Of a stretch of DNA of 64,000 bases, positions 11,601 through 50,508 are shown piece after piece. A program made the translations under genes and the position numbers. Source of the DNA: Engraulis encrasicolus (taxonomy: Eukaryota > Chordata > Actinopteri > Clupeiformes > Engraulidae); assembly GCF_034702125.1 (NCBI RefSeq), contig NC_085867.1, forward strand, positions 47,839,236 through 47,903,235. The letters are read 5' to 3'. Position 1 is the first letter of the stretch; every line of letters starts with the position of its first letter. The notes below the pieces were generated by a model. The model made no database searches. It was not told the origin of the DNA and saw nothing but the letters and a program-made list of their open reading frames with translations.

Positions 11601-14170
11601 TGAATAATTAATGTCTTGGATTAGTATGGCCTTTGTGAAATACTGGTTTAATGGACACATTCGAGAAACAAATGCCGTTTTAAGGTCACAGCCCCCAATG
11701 TTTGATATATTTACTTTCAGGCAACACTTAACTAACCGGCCCTGTCTAATCATTCTTCTGCGCGTAAATTCGCGCGTAAAAGGAAAATAAAAAGCAGCTG
11801 GAATGAGACACCACATACTGTCTAGTAACAGTAACCAAGGAGATCACCTGAGAGCTGTAAAGTACACCCCACATGCATAAGCCTCCATCCATCTGCCACC
11901 TTCTTTCCTACAAAATGGATTTTCTTGCTTCTCAAGATTTAAAAAAAAAAAAAAAAACATCTTCAGTAAATGGCGGACGCCCTGCATTACAGCACCGAAT
12001 TGTCTTGAAACGCAATTGAGAAAACACAAGAAAAGCATGAATCCCCTTTGTGTAAGCTGATTGAAATGCTGCACTGTGCTTGAAATTGTTTTTTCGACCT
12101 TATATGGCTACGTGGGTGCAGTCGTCTCCAACGCTTGGCGCGCAGCCAACCTCCCCGGCTCACTACAGCTCGTCGCCAGAGTGAGTTTTAGATCTGCCAG
12201 ACCTACATAGCTGTGCGAGAGGATTCAGCAAAGCCTCGCCATGATTTCTCCTCCTCTGTAACATTTTCTGATATTACACACGAAGCCATCTTGATCTCCA
12301 TTGACATATTTCCTTCTGCTCTGAAAGAGTCTGGGTAGGGGGTGAATTTAGCTCTTGTTTTGAACGCCTAAAACCTCGCCCAGTAATGGCGCAGCAGCAT
12401 TTTCGAGCACATAATGATCTCCTTTGTGTGTGAGTGTGAGAGTGAAGAAGCCATTTTGAAAAGAGAACAGCAGAGAAGCCATTTAACGACAGTGCATATC
12501 AAAGGTCGTTTTGGACATTGGGCGACAGCAATTTCTAGAAGATGAACTTTATCCCTCAGTTCTTTTATACATATAAAAAAACTTGATTTACATAACCCAC
12601 TCCTTCCCTACAAGGATTACCGTTATTATAATTACCTGTAAGTTTGGAAAATAGTACTTCAGATTATTATTTTTGTATTTTGCAGACTGCTTTAATGTTT
12701 GCTCTGTCAAGGAAAGTAAAATAACAAATAATGTTGTCACATCTGTTTTTCCTCATACAAATTATACTGTAGTTTAACGTATAAAACTCAGCAGGGGAAT
12801 CCATAAACGTTTACCTTTGATAAAGATTCCTGTGCCAGATGCTGAACAGTTTTCCTTCTTCTAAATGAAGAACGTTCGCATTTACAGCTGCCCTGTTTCC
12901 AGGAAGAGGGAGATGGTTTGCATATTGCTCACTGAAACTGCTTGCAGATACTCAGTATTTTAAGTCGTTGGTCAGAGGAACCTTACGTGCTTTAAATAAC
13001 AAATGAATAGAAGAAATAGTTACACTGCACTTGTTTTTCTTCCTTTTTAGGCGTTCCACCCCCACCCCTTCATAAAACAGTTATAGAGGATCAGAAGATG
13101 GAAATGAAAACGTTCCTTTTCCTTCGCCGTGTAGGCCTGATAAATGTATTTCATCAAAATGTTAAGGTAAATATTTTTATCAAGAGTACTTTTCAGTGTG
13201 CAGTTTTGTGAAGGACTGTCATGTGCACCCTCGAGACAAAGAACTTAACATTAAGAAAGAGCTCATGAAGGAAGTATTTTTTAAGAAGAGAAAATGTCCT
13301 TGTCTCAAGGTCATACAGCTTTACTTACATGTGATTAAGGGGAATGCCTCTGTAAGAGAACAATGTACATGTAAGATGTTTTAACTATTCATTCATCCGA
13401 ATCATATTTCACCAGGATACCATATGGAGCTGTTTGCCTTATCATAACCTGTCAGGTGTCCAAATGTGATATGTGACTGACTGGCAACAAATGTAGTTTG
13501 TGAAAAACATTGAGAGGGGGTTAAGGGTAGCCTGCCTGACTAGAACCACATCAACCAGTCACACCAGTGATTCAGCATTTTCTGCCAGGGCCAATTGTTT
13601 CCTCCTGGCCTGGTTTGCTTTCTGAAACAAGAGAAGCAAAATCACTAAGATCCAAAATGGATATACAAATACATGCAACTTTACCACTACATTGTTACAT
13701 GCCAGTCAATCTATTATATTCAATCACATCAAATAATACCTTTCTTACAAAGTTCTACCACATTAGACTGGCAGTCCAGCAATAGACATTTCAATTGAGC
13801 TTTCCTTCTAAAAGTAATTAGTCCAACAACTAAACTTGGGCATGTACTATACAATAGACTACCTTTAACACCAGCTACTGTGTTTTATATACCAATACAA
13901 ATTTAATTAAAGACAAAACACTGTTTATTCACTATAAGTTTCTTAATAAAGGAAAAAAGAGATTGTTATATGGGTGTGCCATGACCTAGTTAGGACAAAA
14001 ATGGATTCCAGGAAGAGAGAAAAAAGCTTTTAAAAATGTCAAAGGGATAACATCCAACCATTTTCTTCCATCTTCTCAAATCCTGCAAACAGAAACATTG
14101 TAATATATTATGTAGTCCAACAAGAGCTGATGAAATGAAGTATAAGATCCCCTTTAGGAACAAAGGAAAC
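8640..14170. other. Intergenic gap between rhof and setd1b; no gene seen
   Basis: About 5.5 kb in which no reading frame over about 80 codons resembles a known protein and no exon-like block with splice sites and conservation was recognised. It must contain the rhof promoter and possibly untranslated first exons of rhof or setd1b, which cannot be located without transcripts. A GC-richer patch at 9,900-10,440 (including AAAATGGCCGCTCT) could be regulatory. Confidence 0.5.
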
Positions 14171-14179
14171 CCATTTGGC

Positions 14180-15103
14180 CATTGAGCTCCACTGTAGGAA
14201 AGATGGCTGCCTGAGCGCTCAGCCCCCTCTCGGCTCTCTGGTAGGGAAGTCGTCGACTGTGCTTCTAATAGCAGGAGCTAAAATGGTGCTTCACTCTGAT
14301 TGGTCAGAGGGGGTTGTGCTGTTAACCAGCCAATTGCCCCTGCACTACAAAATATCAAACTGATCAAGCTTACGTGCTCCTTCAAAATTGCTTGATTTTA
14401 TAATAAGTGACTTGGAAAATGTAAGGATTTGGCAACATTACGCATTACGCACAAGATTGCAATTTCAGTCAATAATGAAGTGGCAAATCTGACATACAAC
14501 ACTGGCCGTTCAGACATTTTGTATGTGGACAATAAGCACCAGTAGTAAATATACTGATATTTGGCAAGGTTTCAGGTGAGCACGACCCCATATCAGACAT
14601 TAATGAAATTAGGTCGGATACTCCGAAATGATTGTTGTTCACAGCAATGTCACGGCGCATTTCAACTTAGTCCTTCGCTCCTTTATCGGTTGCTTCCAAT
14701 GTCCATCTTGTATTCGGTGCTCGGGTAAATCCACGCGGCAGATTCACCGCGTTTGGGACCCCTTGTTTATACACGCAGAGGTCGCATTACGGGAAGCTAT
14801 TGGTTCGTGAAAGAAATAATCATACGATGAATGGATACATATCGAGTTGGCGTAACATTAGCTTGCCGTCGAAGACGAAATAAGACCGAGTAGAAGGAAC
14901 TTAGTGGCGAATGTGCTGGGGCAGAGCAAGGCTGGTGAGCGCTATAGTGGTGTATTGTGGGAGCGACAGAAACCTCAGACTAGAGGCACACAATATGTGT
15001 TGGCTCGCAAAAAGGAGGCAGTATCCTTTAAATCATGTAATGTAAGCAGAGAGAGGTTAAATATATAGCCGTTTCGGTACTGAAATATTCGATCGGACAC
15101 AAC
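14180..15103 (+). promoter_or_regulatory. Probable setd1b promoter/5' UTR region
   Basis: CpGs become more frequent here than in the AT-rich DNA to the left. Visible elements are a YY1-like AAGATGGCTGCC near 14200, inverted CCAAT boxes (ATTGG) at 14299 and 14799, and a direct CCAAT at 14330. No TATA box stands out, as expected of a housekeeping chromatin gene. The transcription start is unknown. Confidence 0.4.
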
Positions 15104-41687
<26,584 letters not shown>

Positions 41688-42365
41688 GCCTGGAGGAGGA
41701 ACTAGAGGGGGGAACCATCTGGAACCATCTCCCTCCCTCCCTCCCTCCCAGCCCAGACACCCAAGGCCAGCGCTCTACAGGAACCTGGAGAGTGGCGACC
41801 TGAGAAGAACGTCATGAGAAGAACGTGGACATCAGAGAGGATAAGAAGAAGGAGGGAGGGAGGAGGAGAGAAAAGAAGAGAAGAGAAGAGGAGTTGGCCT
41901 GTCAATCGTGTCATTCTCCTATTACAAATGTGCAGCTAGCTGTTGTTCTCAAACGACACAGAAGACAAAACAACTGACCAGACGGACAAAAACGAAAAAA
42001 AGACAAACGACAAAAAAACGTAAACTAAAAAAAAAAAACCACAAGATGATTGTTTACGATTCCAGGTGCTTTTCTTCCTATTGTGTACAGATGTGACCCA
42101 GATGACTTTGTACCACTCACCTCACCTCACCTCACCACACCTCGCCTCACCTCCCCCTCTACCCTCCTTAGTGCAACCACAACTCTGCCATCTAACGCCT
42201 CAAAGCATCTTGTCTGCCTATATGCTTCATTCTGACCTCTTTTTTTCGGAGGCAATTGGGGCAAATAGAGGTTGAGGGAGCAAGTGGTCACTCTCGTACT
42301 CCCCTTTCTGTCTGTCTGCACCCCCTCACATCCTCCCTTCCCTTGCCGAGTTAGCGGAGTGGTGG

Positions 42366-42468
<103 letters not shown>

Positions 42469-43209
42469 GATGGCCTGTGGTCTGTCGCTACAGTCACTGT
42501 GGAACACCTTCAAGCTGCTCAGTATCTACCCCCCACACGCACAATGTTCCCAGTGCCACAGCCACAGAGGAGAGGTGTGTGTGTGTGTTAATGTGTGTGT
42601 GAATGTCTCTGTTGGTCGCTTGTTATGTCTTTACCTGGGTACTAGTATTCCGAGATCATGGTTAAGTGCTACACCTGGCTAAGTTGACCTCCGGACATCG
42701 GCTCCGACAGCACTGCGGAACACTTTCGCTTCCGAAACAGTTCTGACCCCCAAACCCAATTTCACACCAACATAGCATGGATAGTCCATGGGCGGCTCCG
42801 ACAAAATAGAACTCGTCTCTAATCGCTTGCCGACATCCGCAAATGTCCGCGGACATACTAGGCGCCGGTGTGCGGGGTGAATGTATTGACAACAATGGAA
42901 TCGAACTTTGTGGGAGCCAGTGTGCGGAGGCCCTAAGTTGACCTACGGCAAGCGGTAAACCTGCTAATATACAGGCTGCAGTCCTCCCTTCAGTCAAGAA
43001 AGTCCTGGAGCACAGCTCTTCTACTAGATGAGTTACCACCACCGCATGGTTCATCTACTATCAAACCAGGTTCTTGCAATACTCCCTCCCCAGGCCACAG
43101 TGTTCGGTTTTGCATTCACAGTGCTGCACAAATGCCACCCGTAGGTAGAGTTGATCTCTCTGACTCAAACACAACACACAGCTAAGTAAGTCAATTATCT
43201 GTTTGTGAT

Positions 43210-43211
<2 letters not shown>

Positions 43212-43273
<62 letters not shown>
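43212..43273. repeat. (AC)31 microsatellite in setd1b 3' UTR
   Basis: Pure AC tract. Confidence 0.98.
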
Positions 43274-43275
<2 letters not shown>

Positions 43276-44006
43276 TGACCTGCCATCATCAACATGAAAC
43301 ACAGCTGCCGAAGTCATTATACAAATGTGCAGCAAATGACCCCATTGCTGAAGCAAATGTACCCAAAGCAGCGCGAGCTGTCATTGTGTATCTCTACAAC
43401 TCTACAGTGAGGTATTCTTCTATTAGCGGCACTGCACTACTTTAGTATTCTCTCTGTCTCGCCCTCCCTCCCTCCCTCTCTCGCTCTCTCTATCCCTCCC
43501 TGCGTATCTCTCTGAGTGTTAGGTAATATCCAGATGGTTCCATTGGTAGTCCTGGCTGAAGTCTTGGGCCCCTGTTGAACGTGTGTGTATGCTGCCCTCT
43601 GTGGGTTGGCTGTGGTAATGACGGCTTAGCTTTGTTGCTGCAGGATCATCACCAGAGAGAGGTCTTAACCACCTGTATTCTCGAAGTGCATTGCAAAACT
43701 CAACCAATGCAGACGCAGAACTCTCCCCCCGTATACATACTGTATGTCGTACCTGCCGGCAAGCACAGTCAGACCAATTTTTCACTGAGGACCTAAGCTG
43801 CTAAAAACCTGTGTGTGCGTGTGTGTGTGTGCGTGCGTGTGTGCGTGTGTTGTCCATGCCAGAGTCCTATGCTCATCAACAGTGTTGTCACTACTACATC
43901 CTCTATGTGTAGCCTCGCCAGTCTGCTCTAGCCAGCCCAGCCCCACATTGATATTTTAGCAACAGCAAGATGAAGCCCACCCCACATAGTAGTGCACAGC
44001 CCACCC

Positions 44007-44196
44007 CAGTGGTGTAGTCTACGTAGAACGCGGGTATACGGAGTATACCCACTTCTAAATTTCAGGGATTTCAGTATACCCACTTAAAATTGATTGATCT
44101 ATTGTTTTGAATAGCACAAATATATACAGTATACCCACTTCAAAAAATGCTCAAATATACAGTATACCCACCATAAAAAAGTAGACTACACCACTG
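44007..44196. mobile_element. hAT-like MITE, CAGTGGTGTAGTCTAC ends, in setd1b 3' UTR
   Basis: Starts CAGTGGTGTAGTCTACGTAG and ends AGTAGACTACACCACTG, with several CAGTATACCCAC motifs inside. Perfect 8-bp target duplication GCCCACCC (43999-44006, 44197-44204). A decayed relative may lie at 60042-60296. Confidence 0.95.
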
Positions 44197-44502
44197 GCCC
44201 ACCCCCATCATGGCCACGAAAGGCGAGTAATGCCCCATTTGAAGCTGGCACTGCAGGGTGCTCTTTACTTTCTCTCCCGTGCCTCAAGTGTTATCCAAGT
44301 TCATTGTCTGTGCCACAGAGGGTGTTTCTGGCTCCCCTTGCTTCAGAAGAAGAATTCAGAGTTGACAGGCTCGACTGTTCTGCAGCCAGTGAGAGGTCTC
44401 ACGTGTGTGTGTGTGTGTGGGCGAGCTTGCAACACACACCAGTGTTACAGGAGTGCCAAATATGCCCCACAGATATTAGACTGGACTGCAGTTGTGTGCG
44501 TG

Positions 44503-44534
<32 letters not shown>

Positions 44535-44851
44535 ACCTGGTGGCAGTACGGTCTGTTGTACTGTCCTGTCTTGTCCCATTCCTGTAGGGCCTGTTCCTTC
44601 AAAAAACAAACAAAGAAAAAAGGCAAGAAGCCCTCCACTGTTGTTGCACATACACACATGCACACACTTTGGTGTTTAAAATGTTCTCAATTGTTCAGAG
44701 GGGCTGTGTGTGTGTGTGTGTGTGTCGTGTGTGTGTGTGAGAGAAATCCTTGATCTTTGAAAGCTGTTTGACTCACTCCACTTGGTAATATCACTTCTGT
44801 CTTCCCCTGCTCCCCGTCCCGTGATGGACAACCTGGACTCAGTAGGTTACA

Positions 44852-44959
44852 CCCCAGTACTACATATTCCAAATCACCTTCTTTTACTTGTCCAATTCAA
44901 TCACCTGGTTGAATTGGACAAGTCACAAAGCAGGTCATTTGGAATATGTAGCAGTGGGG
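44852..44959. repeat. Palindromic element in setd1b 3' UTR
   Basis: CCCCAGTACTACATATTCCA, AATCACC and ACTTGTCCAATTCAATCACC on the left are mirrored by GGTTGAATTGGACAAGT and TTTGGAATATGTAGCAGTGG, GG on the right. Transcribed, it would fold into a long hairpin. Confidence 0.88.
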
Positions 44960-45084
44960 TGAGTTTCTCAAAAGAGAAGTTGCTAGCCTGTTAGCAACTT
45001 CGGTAGTTGCCAATGGGAAAATGCATTGAAAACAACTAAGTAGCTAATGTAGTAAGCAACTTTGGTTTCGAGAAATCCACCCCA
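44953..45084. mobile_element. TTAGCAACT MITE, copy 5, in setd1b 3' UTR
   Basis: GTGGGGTGAGTTTCTCAAAA and GTTAGCAACTTCGG on the left; AAGCAACTTTGGTTTCGAGA, AATCCACCCC on the right; core TGCCAATGGGAAAATGCA. Confidence 0.82.
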
Positions 45085-46062
45085 GTAATGAGTCCAAGTT
45101 GCTCCTCACTGCTCCAAACCTGCACCAGTCCCAAAAAAAAAACCTCCCAAGATTGCACTAGGGGCCCACGGACGGCACTTGTCAATCCTGAGTCTGCTTA
45201 TGTTACCCCGAACACCCCCACCACACACCCCATCCCAACCCATAGGTTATACCTCACCGGGTGGTATAGGGACGGGGCAAGCTAGGGGCGATTGTGTTAA
45301 GCTCACATTAAAAAAGACCAGTATAATGTTTATATTGTACAGGATAGGAATGTTTGTACAGAATTTTGGTTTTCTGTTTTTTTTCTTTTTTAAATGCAGG
45401 GAATGCAGACAATGGACAGCCTTCCTTTTTATGAAGAAAATGAAAAAAAAAGAGAGATGGTGTATTTAAAGAAAAACAAAATATAAAGAAATCATATTTT
45501 CAGGGATCACTTCAAGGATAACAACACGGGGTGTACTCATAGAACATTTCTCTCTATAAAAAAAAAGATTCATCTTGTGTACAGAACACCCGATTTGGAA
45601 AAAAAAACCTTCCCCTTTTTGAAAGATTGTTTCTTGTGGAAACGTCTTCTTTCGGCCCCGTCATCTTTTTTGTTTTTCTTTCTAATCTTGAAAAAAGTGT
45701 AAATACTGTAACTGTGAATATATAAATATATATATATTTTTGTTCTTGAAGATTTTGCTGCAAATATCCAGCTCAAAGATGCGTGCCTGTGTGTATGATG
45801 GAGAGTTGGAAGATGATACGAAACGGCACGGAGCTGAGGGCAGTCATTTTCAGCTTGTGTCAAGCTTTATTTTTTATCATTTTGGGTTGTAAATTCTATG
45901 AAGACTTGTTTGCAGTGTGTTGGGGGATAACAAGAGCATTACGATGCAGAAAGCGGCGAGAGGAGAGGGGGGGATAATGGGTGGGAACGAGCCCGCTCGC
46001 CCCCCCTCTGACTATTTATTACACCATCATGTTTATCGCGAGAGAAAAGGAAAATCCTGAAA

Positions 46063-46068
46063 AATAAA
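46063..46068 (+). promoter_or_regulatory. AATAAA polyadenylation signal of setd1b (probable)
   Basis: CTGAAAAATAAAGTC followed by T-rich sequence (CATTTTTCC). It is the best polyadenylation signal downstream of the stop and lies just before a MITE at 46178. Confidence 0.6.
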
Positions 46069-46177
46069 GTCATTTTTCCAGACAAATGGGTACGCTTTTT
46101 TTCTTCTCTGGGGATACTTGGTAAATAAGGAGAGATTCAAGCAACACAGATTATTTAAAACATATAAAAAAAACACG

Positions 46178-46459
46178 GTAACACTTTATTTTAGGGATAC
46201 ATCTATTAGCACTAATACATACAATGTTAATGCCTGCATAAGTAACTTGTAAGGCATGTACTAAGCAAACGCTAAGGCCTACTAGGTCCTTACTAAGTTT
46301 AAATCGGTAATAAATCCCTTATTGTGCATGAACAAGACATTTGTGAATACATGCCTAACAAACGTTTGATTTTGCTTTGTACATGCCTTACAAGTTACTT
46401 ATACAGGCACATTGTATGTATTAGTGCTAATAGATGTATCCCTAAAATAAAGTGTTACC
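46178..46459. mobile_element. MITE with GGTAACACTTTATTTTAGGG ends
   Basis: Left end GGTAACACTTTATTTTAGGG, ATACATCTATTAGCACTAAT, ACATACAATGT; right end is the inverse (ACATTGTATGTATTAGTGCT, AATAGATGTATCCCTAAAAT, AAAGTGTTACC). GTAACTTGTAAGGCATGTAC is also mirrored. It brings AATAAA/TTTATT motifs on both strands just past setd1b. Confidence 0.93.
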
Positions 46460-46849
46460 AAAAACACTTAGGTTGTAAGTTTAACGATCTACCCTTCAAG
46501 GAGAAGTCAGGGCCGGGCCTGAGACGTCTGACCCAGATATAACAGTGCCAGCAAAAATCTAGAGTAGCCAGCTGTGATATCAATATCTTTTAAAATTCTG
46601 TTTTAATGTGATGGGTTAATGAAGGCATCCTATGAAGGCGTGGTGTTCATAACGAGGGGAGTCATTTGGCTCGTTAACACAATGCCATGTGTAGAGTAGT
46701 GCATCCCCGTCCCCGTGCTGTGGGGCCTGATCACTAGTACAATAGGCCTCTGTGGAACTGAGGCCCCCCCTTTGGAGAACACACAAGCAGGCACTGTGGC
46801 GCGCTTCAGCATCGCATGTGACCAGAGAGAGAAAGGGGGATGAATGCTG

Positions 46850-47250
46850 GAAGGAGAGAGGGAGAAAGAGTGGCCCCTACTGCAGAGAGAGAGAGAAAGG
46901 GAGAGATGGAGAGAAAAGAAAGTAGGTGACTGTCGCCACTACTGCAGAGAGAGATAGAGAGAGAGAAAGTGACGGATGGGGGGAGAGAGAGAGAGAGAGA
47001 GAGATTAGGGGAGGAATTTCTGGAAGGAGAGAGGGAGAAAGAGTGGCCCCTACTGCAGAAAGAGAGAGAGAGAGAGAGAAATGGAGAGATGGAGAGAAAA
47101 GAAAGTGGGTGAATGTCGCCCCTACTGCAGAGAGAGAGAAAGAGAGAGAGAGAGAAAGGGAGAGAGAGAGAAAGGGAGAGAGAGACAGAGAAAGGGAGAG
47201 ATGGAGAGAAAAGAAAGTGGGTGAATGTCCTGTACGGACTCCCCAACGCC
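46850..47250. repeat. GA-rich minisatellite with CCCCTACTGCAGAGAG units
   Basis: Units built from CTACTGCAGAGAGAG, GGAGAGATGGAGAGAAAAGA and AAGTGGGTGAATGTCGCC repeat about four times with irregular length. Confidence 0.9.
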
Positions 47251-47503
47251 AGTAGTGTGTGAGCTCAGCTCACCCGGTGACTACGGCAGGAGACAAAAGG
47301 CTGCTTTGTGAAAGAGAAGGCCTGTGTGTGTGTGTGTGTGTGTGTGTACTGAATGTATGTGAATGCGTGTGTGTACATCAGAGAGATATTTTGTCAGGGA
47401 CGGGACATCCTGTCATGGGGTTATGCACATGTACATGTAGTGCATGTACTGTGTGTGTGTACACATTTCTGTATAGTATAATGTGTCTTTACTCTTTAGA
47501 TCT

Positions 47504-47506
<3 letters not shown>

Positions 47507-47572
<66 letters not shown>

Positions 47573-47653
47573 GAAAGGGTTAAGGTTTCCTCTCTATGTC
47601 TATGGAGTAAGCCACAACGAGAAAGAGTTGTTATAGAAAGATATTATTCCATG

Positions 47654-47749
<96 letters not shown>
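47507..47749. repeat. Two (AC)n tracts separated by a duplicated 85-nt segment
   Basis: (AC)n at 47507-47570 and 47657-47749. The spacer containing CCACAACGAGAAAGAGTTGT and TTATAGAAAGAT, TATTCCATG is partly repeated after the second tract (CCACAACGAGGAAGAGTTAT, TATAGACAGAT, GATTCCATG). Confidence 0.92.
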
Positions 47750-47751
<2 letters not shown>

Positions 47752-48799
47752 AGAAACCCACAACGAGGAAGAGTTATTATAGACAGATGATTCCATGAAC
47801 CCCCACACACACATCAGATGATGGGTGACTGACCAGTTAGCTGCACCGGCCTGAGAGGACCCTCTCTCTTCATTGTGTAGAATTACCTGATCTGCCCAGC
47901 CCAGCTCGATATCAGCTCACCACCCCCAACACCTGTGCTTGATTGAACATCCAAGGCAATCTTAGTCTTCTTAGATAGTAATAAAAAAAAGATTTTCAAT
48001 TACAGTGAGCTAGCTCACGACTGAACAGGTTAAAATATCTTTCAGCCTCAGTGTAGACCTTCTTCGGGGGGGTGGGAGGTCCTTATACTTCATTTCAAAT
48101 TGTGCTTATCAAAGAGCACCTTCTCACTAATAATTAAAAAAAAAACCCACCATGCCCTCAGACCGACACTCTTTTGGTTTACAAGGCCAAACATCTGTCA
48201 TTATAATGGACTTGTATTACAATGAAGCCATTTTTGAGCCCAGATAATGATCTGTATACTAGAATATACTGTATACTCAAGCAACATCATCTCCAGCGAT
48301 GGATAGCATGTTTCAAATGTACAGCAAATAGCTGTTCTGGGTTGAAACTGTTGACAAACACATAGTTGCTTATGAAATTATGTTTAATTTAGAACATTTA
48401 GTCAATGTTCTAATTAACAGCCAATTTATAACACCATAAAAAAAAACCATCATAATCACTGGTGACATATTTCATCTGACAAAGTGTTCCATAGTGCAGT
48501 GGTTCACTCTGGGGTCCGTATCTCAAATTACGGATTAGTTCACTTAAGATACACAAAACAAACTAACAAACAAACAAAAAACACATTTAGAGGCATCTTC
48601 TGCTGACATCTACAACTTGCTCTGCTCAACATGCCTAGTAGAGCTTGACATGAATGTGTTTTCTCACCAACCATTATGGAGAATTTTTTTTGTTACTAGC
48701 CAATCATCCATATCTTTCTGTGGCATAAAGTTGAAAAAAAAACCCAAAGTGCTAGTCAGTGCTACGAACATACCTTTCTATATTAAGAATAGTATAGCT

Positions 48800-49137
48800 C
48801 AGGAGTGGGGAACCGTTTTCATTCAAAGGGTGACATCAAATTGCTCCAAGGGCCGTGAAAGTCCTCCATGGGACGTATTATGAACACAAAGAAGGATTTC
48901 CCCCTGAACTTTAGTCCTATATTGAAGGCAGCCACCATTACAACAGAAACACCATGTCTAGGACTCCTGAATACTGTATAGCTTCATTGTATTGCAAATG
49001 GAATTTGTAAGAGTCCTTTACAAAATATGTCATATTTCATATGGAGCTGTATAACATTAAAATGATGCCGGGGGCCAGATAAAACGGCTTCAAGGGCCGC
49101 AAATGGCCCTCGAGACATAGGTTCCACACCACCCGTG
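48800..49137. mobile_element. hAT-like MITE, CAGRGGTGGGGAACC family copy 2
   Basis: Same family as 23190-23521 (shared GGGCCGTGAAAGTCCTCC, TATGAACACAAA, GATTTCCCCCTG). The termini are partly eroded. Perfect 8-bp target duplication GTATAGCT (48792-48799, 49138-49145). Confidence 0.93.
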
Positions 49138-49271
49138 GTATAGCTAGACAGACTACCGAAATCAATGCCCACAGCTGAGTTTTACCCTACATTTCACTGG
49201 CAGTCAGGTGCCAACGTCAAGCCCTGCCAAGTGACCCCAACGTCAAGTGACCCAAAGTAAACCATCTAGAA

Positions 49272-49588
49272 CAGTGTTTCTCAAACTTTTTCGGATGGAG
49301 GACCACTTTGTCCCCCCACAAATGTTCAGGGACCACCTGTCAACTTAATTGACAGTTGACGGGTGCTAATTTGACTGCTAATTTTGATGCAGATCACTTA
49401 CTCTTTATTCACATTTACAAGCCTGTCTAATTGTGGTGAAAACGAGATTACAGCTATGTTTAGCTTTGTAATGTTACAACTATAGCCTACTGCTAACTTG
49501 TCTTGGAAAAGTAGAAATCCTCTCGCGGACCACCTGAGCTCTGTTGCAGACCACTAGTGGTCCCGGGACCACACTTTGAGAATCACTG
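49272..49588. mobile_element. hAT-like MITE, CAGTGTTTCTCAAAC ends
   Basis: Starts CAGTGTTTCTCAAACTTTTT and ends ACACTTTGAGAATCACTG. GGACCAC motifs are mirrored inside. Perfect 8-bp target duplication ATCTAGAA. Confidence 0.95.
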
Positions 49589-50139
49589 ATCTAGAATACC
49601 CCACACGCATACCGGACACGGACGTCAATCATCTCTTCATCTTTAAATCTGTGCCAGATTCAAAGACAGCCATGGGTTCGCAGACCGAGATAGACAACGT
49701 TCTTCGTACAACAGTGTTCTCCTTTATCTCCCAGTCCCTGACCTGGGACAAGGGTCAGGGGTCAGGTGGCGCTAGGCCACACCTGATGATGAAGCAGATC
49801 AGGTAGCAGCACTGCGCACCCCATGGACGTATTTCAAAGAGACAGTGTTATCACCATCCCAGTCAATGTTCTATTAAATTAACCAGAGACACAGGAGGCT
49901 TCGCACATTGTAACCGCTGCCATCCACCCACCTGCCCCACCTTTGAAATCCACACGACCGGTTTACAGAGAAATCAGAGGGATCACACAAACATGTATCA
50001 TCTGTTCTACAAGATACACCCACACAGTAAAAAAAAAAAAAAAAACTTTCCCAAAGAATCTTCTATGTGCCTCTGTGGAAGAGTTCTCAGAGAAAGCTAC
50101 TGTATGTGACAAACTAAAAGTTCTCTAAGGCGGTGGTTC

Positions 50140-50508
50140 TTAAAGGGACACTGTGCAGGAAATGGTCAAAAAAGGTACTGCAACTATGCTGCTGAATGAA
50201 ACTGGGCTGCCTATTGCCAAATTTGATTTTACATGAAAGTTTACTAAGTAATAAACAAATATTTCCAAGTATGGTCCAAGTAGAATCATTTTTGCAGCTA
50301 AAAAATGGCTACTTTTGGAAATTCAAAATGGCGGACCATGGAGAAGAGCCCTCTTTTCATGTATGAAAAGTGCAATTTTTCCAGTCATAATGAATACTTA
50401 GAATTTGATGCTGGTGGTAAGTATTCATGAAAAAGGTAACATTAGTGAATGGGTAGCATGAATTCTGGAAATAAACAACTAAAAATCTCACATCAGTGTC
50501 ACTTTAAC
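50140..50508. mobile_element. MITE with TTAAAGGGACACTGTG ends, copy 1
   Basis: Starts TTAAAGGGACACTGTGCAGG and ends CATCAGTGTCACTTTAA (inverse). The interior has CAAAATGGCGGACCATGGAG and TTTTTCCAGTCATAATGAAT, shared with 58598-58971. Confidence 0.92.

Noticed and set aside
46806..47255. Ser/Leu-rich minus-strand and Arg/Glu-rich plus-strand frames
   Set aside because: Translation of a GA-rich minisatellite.
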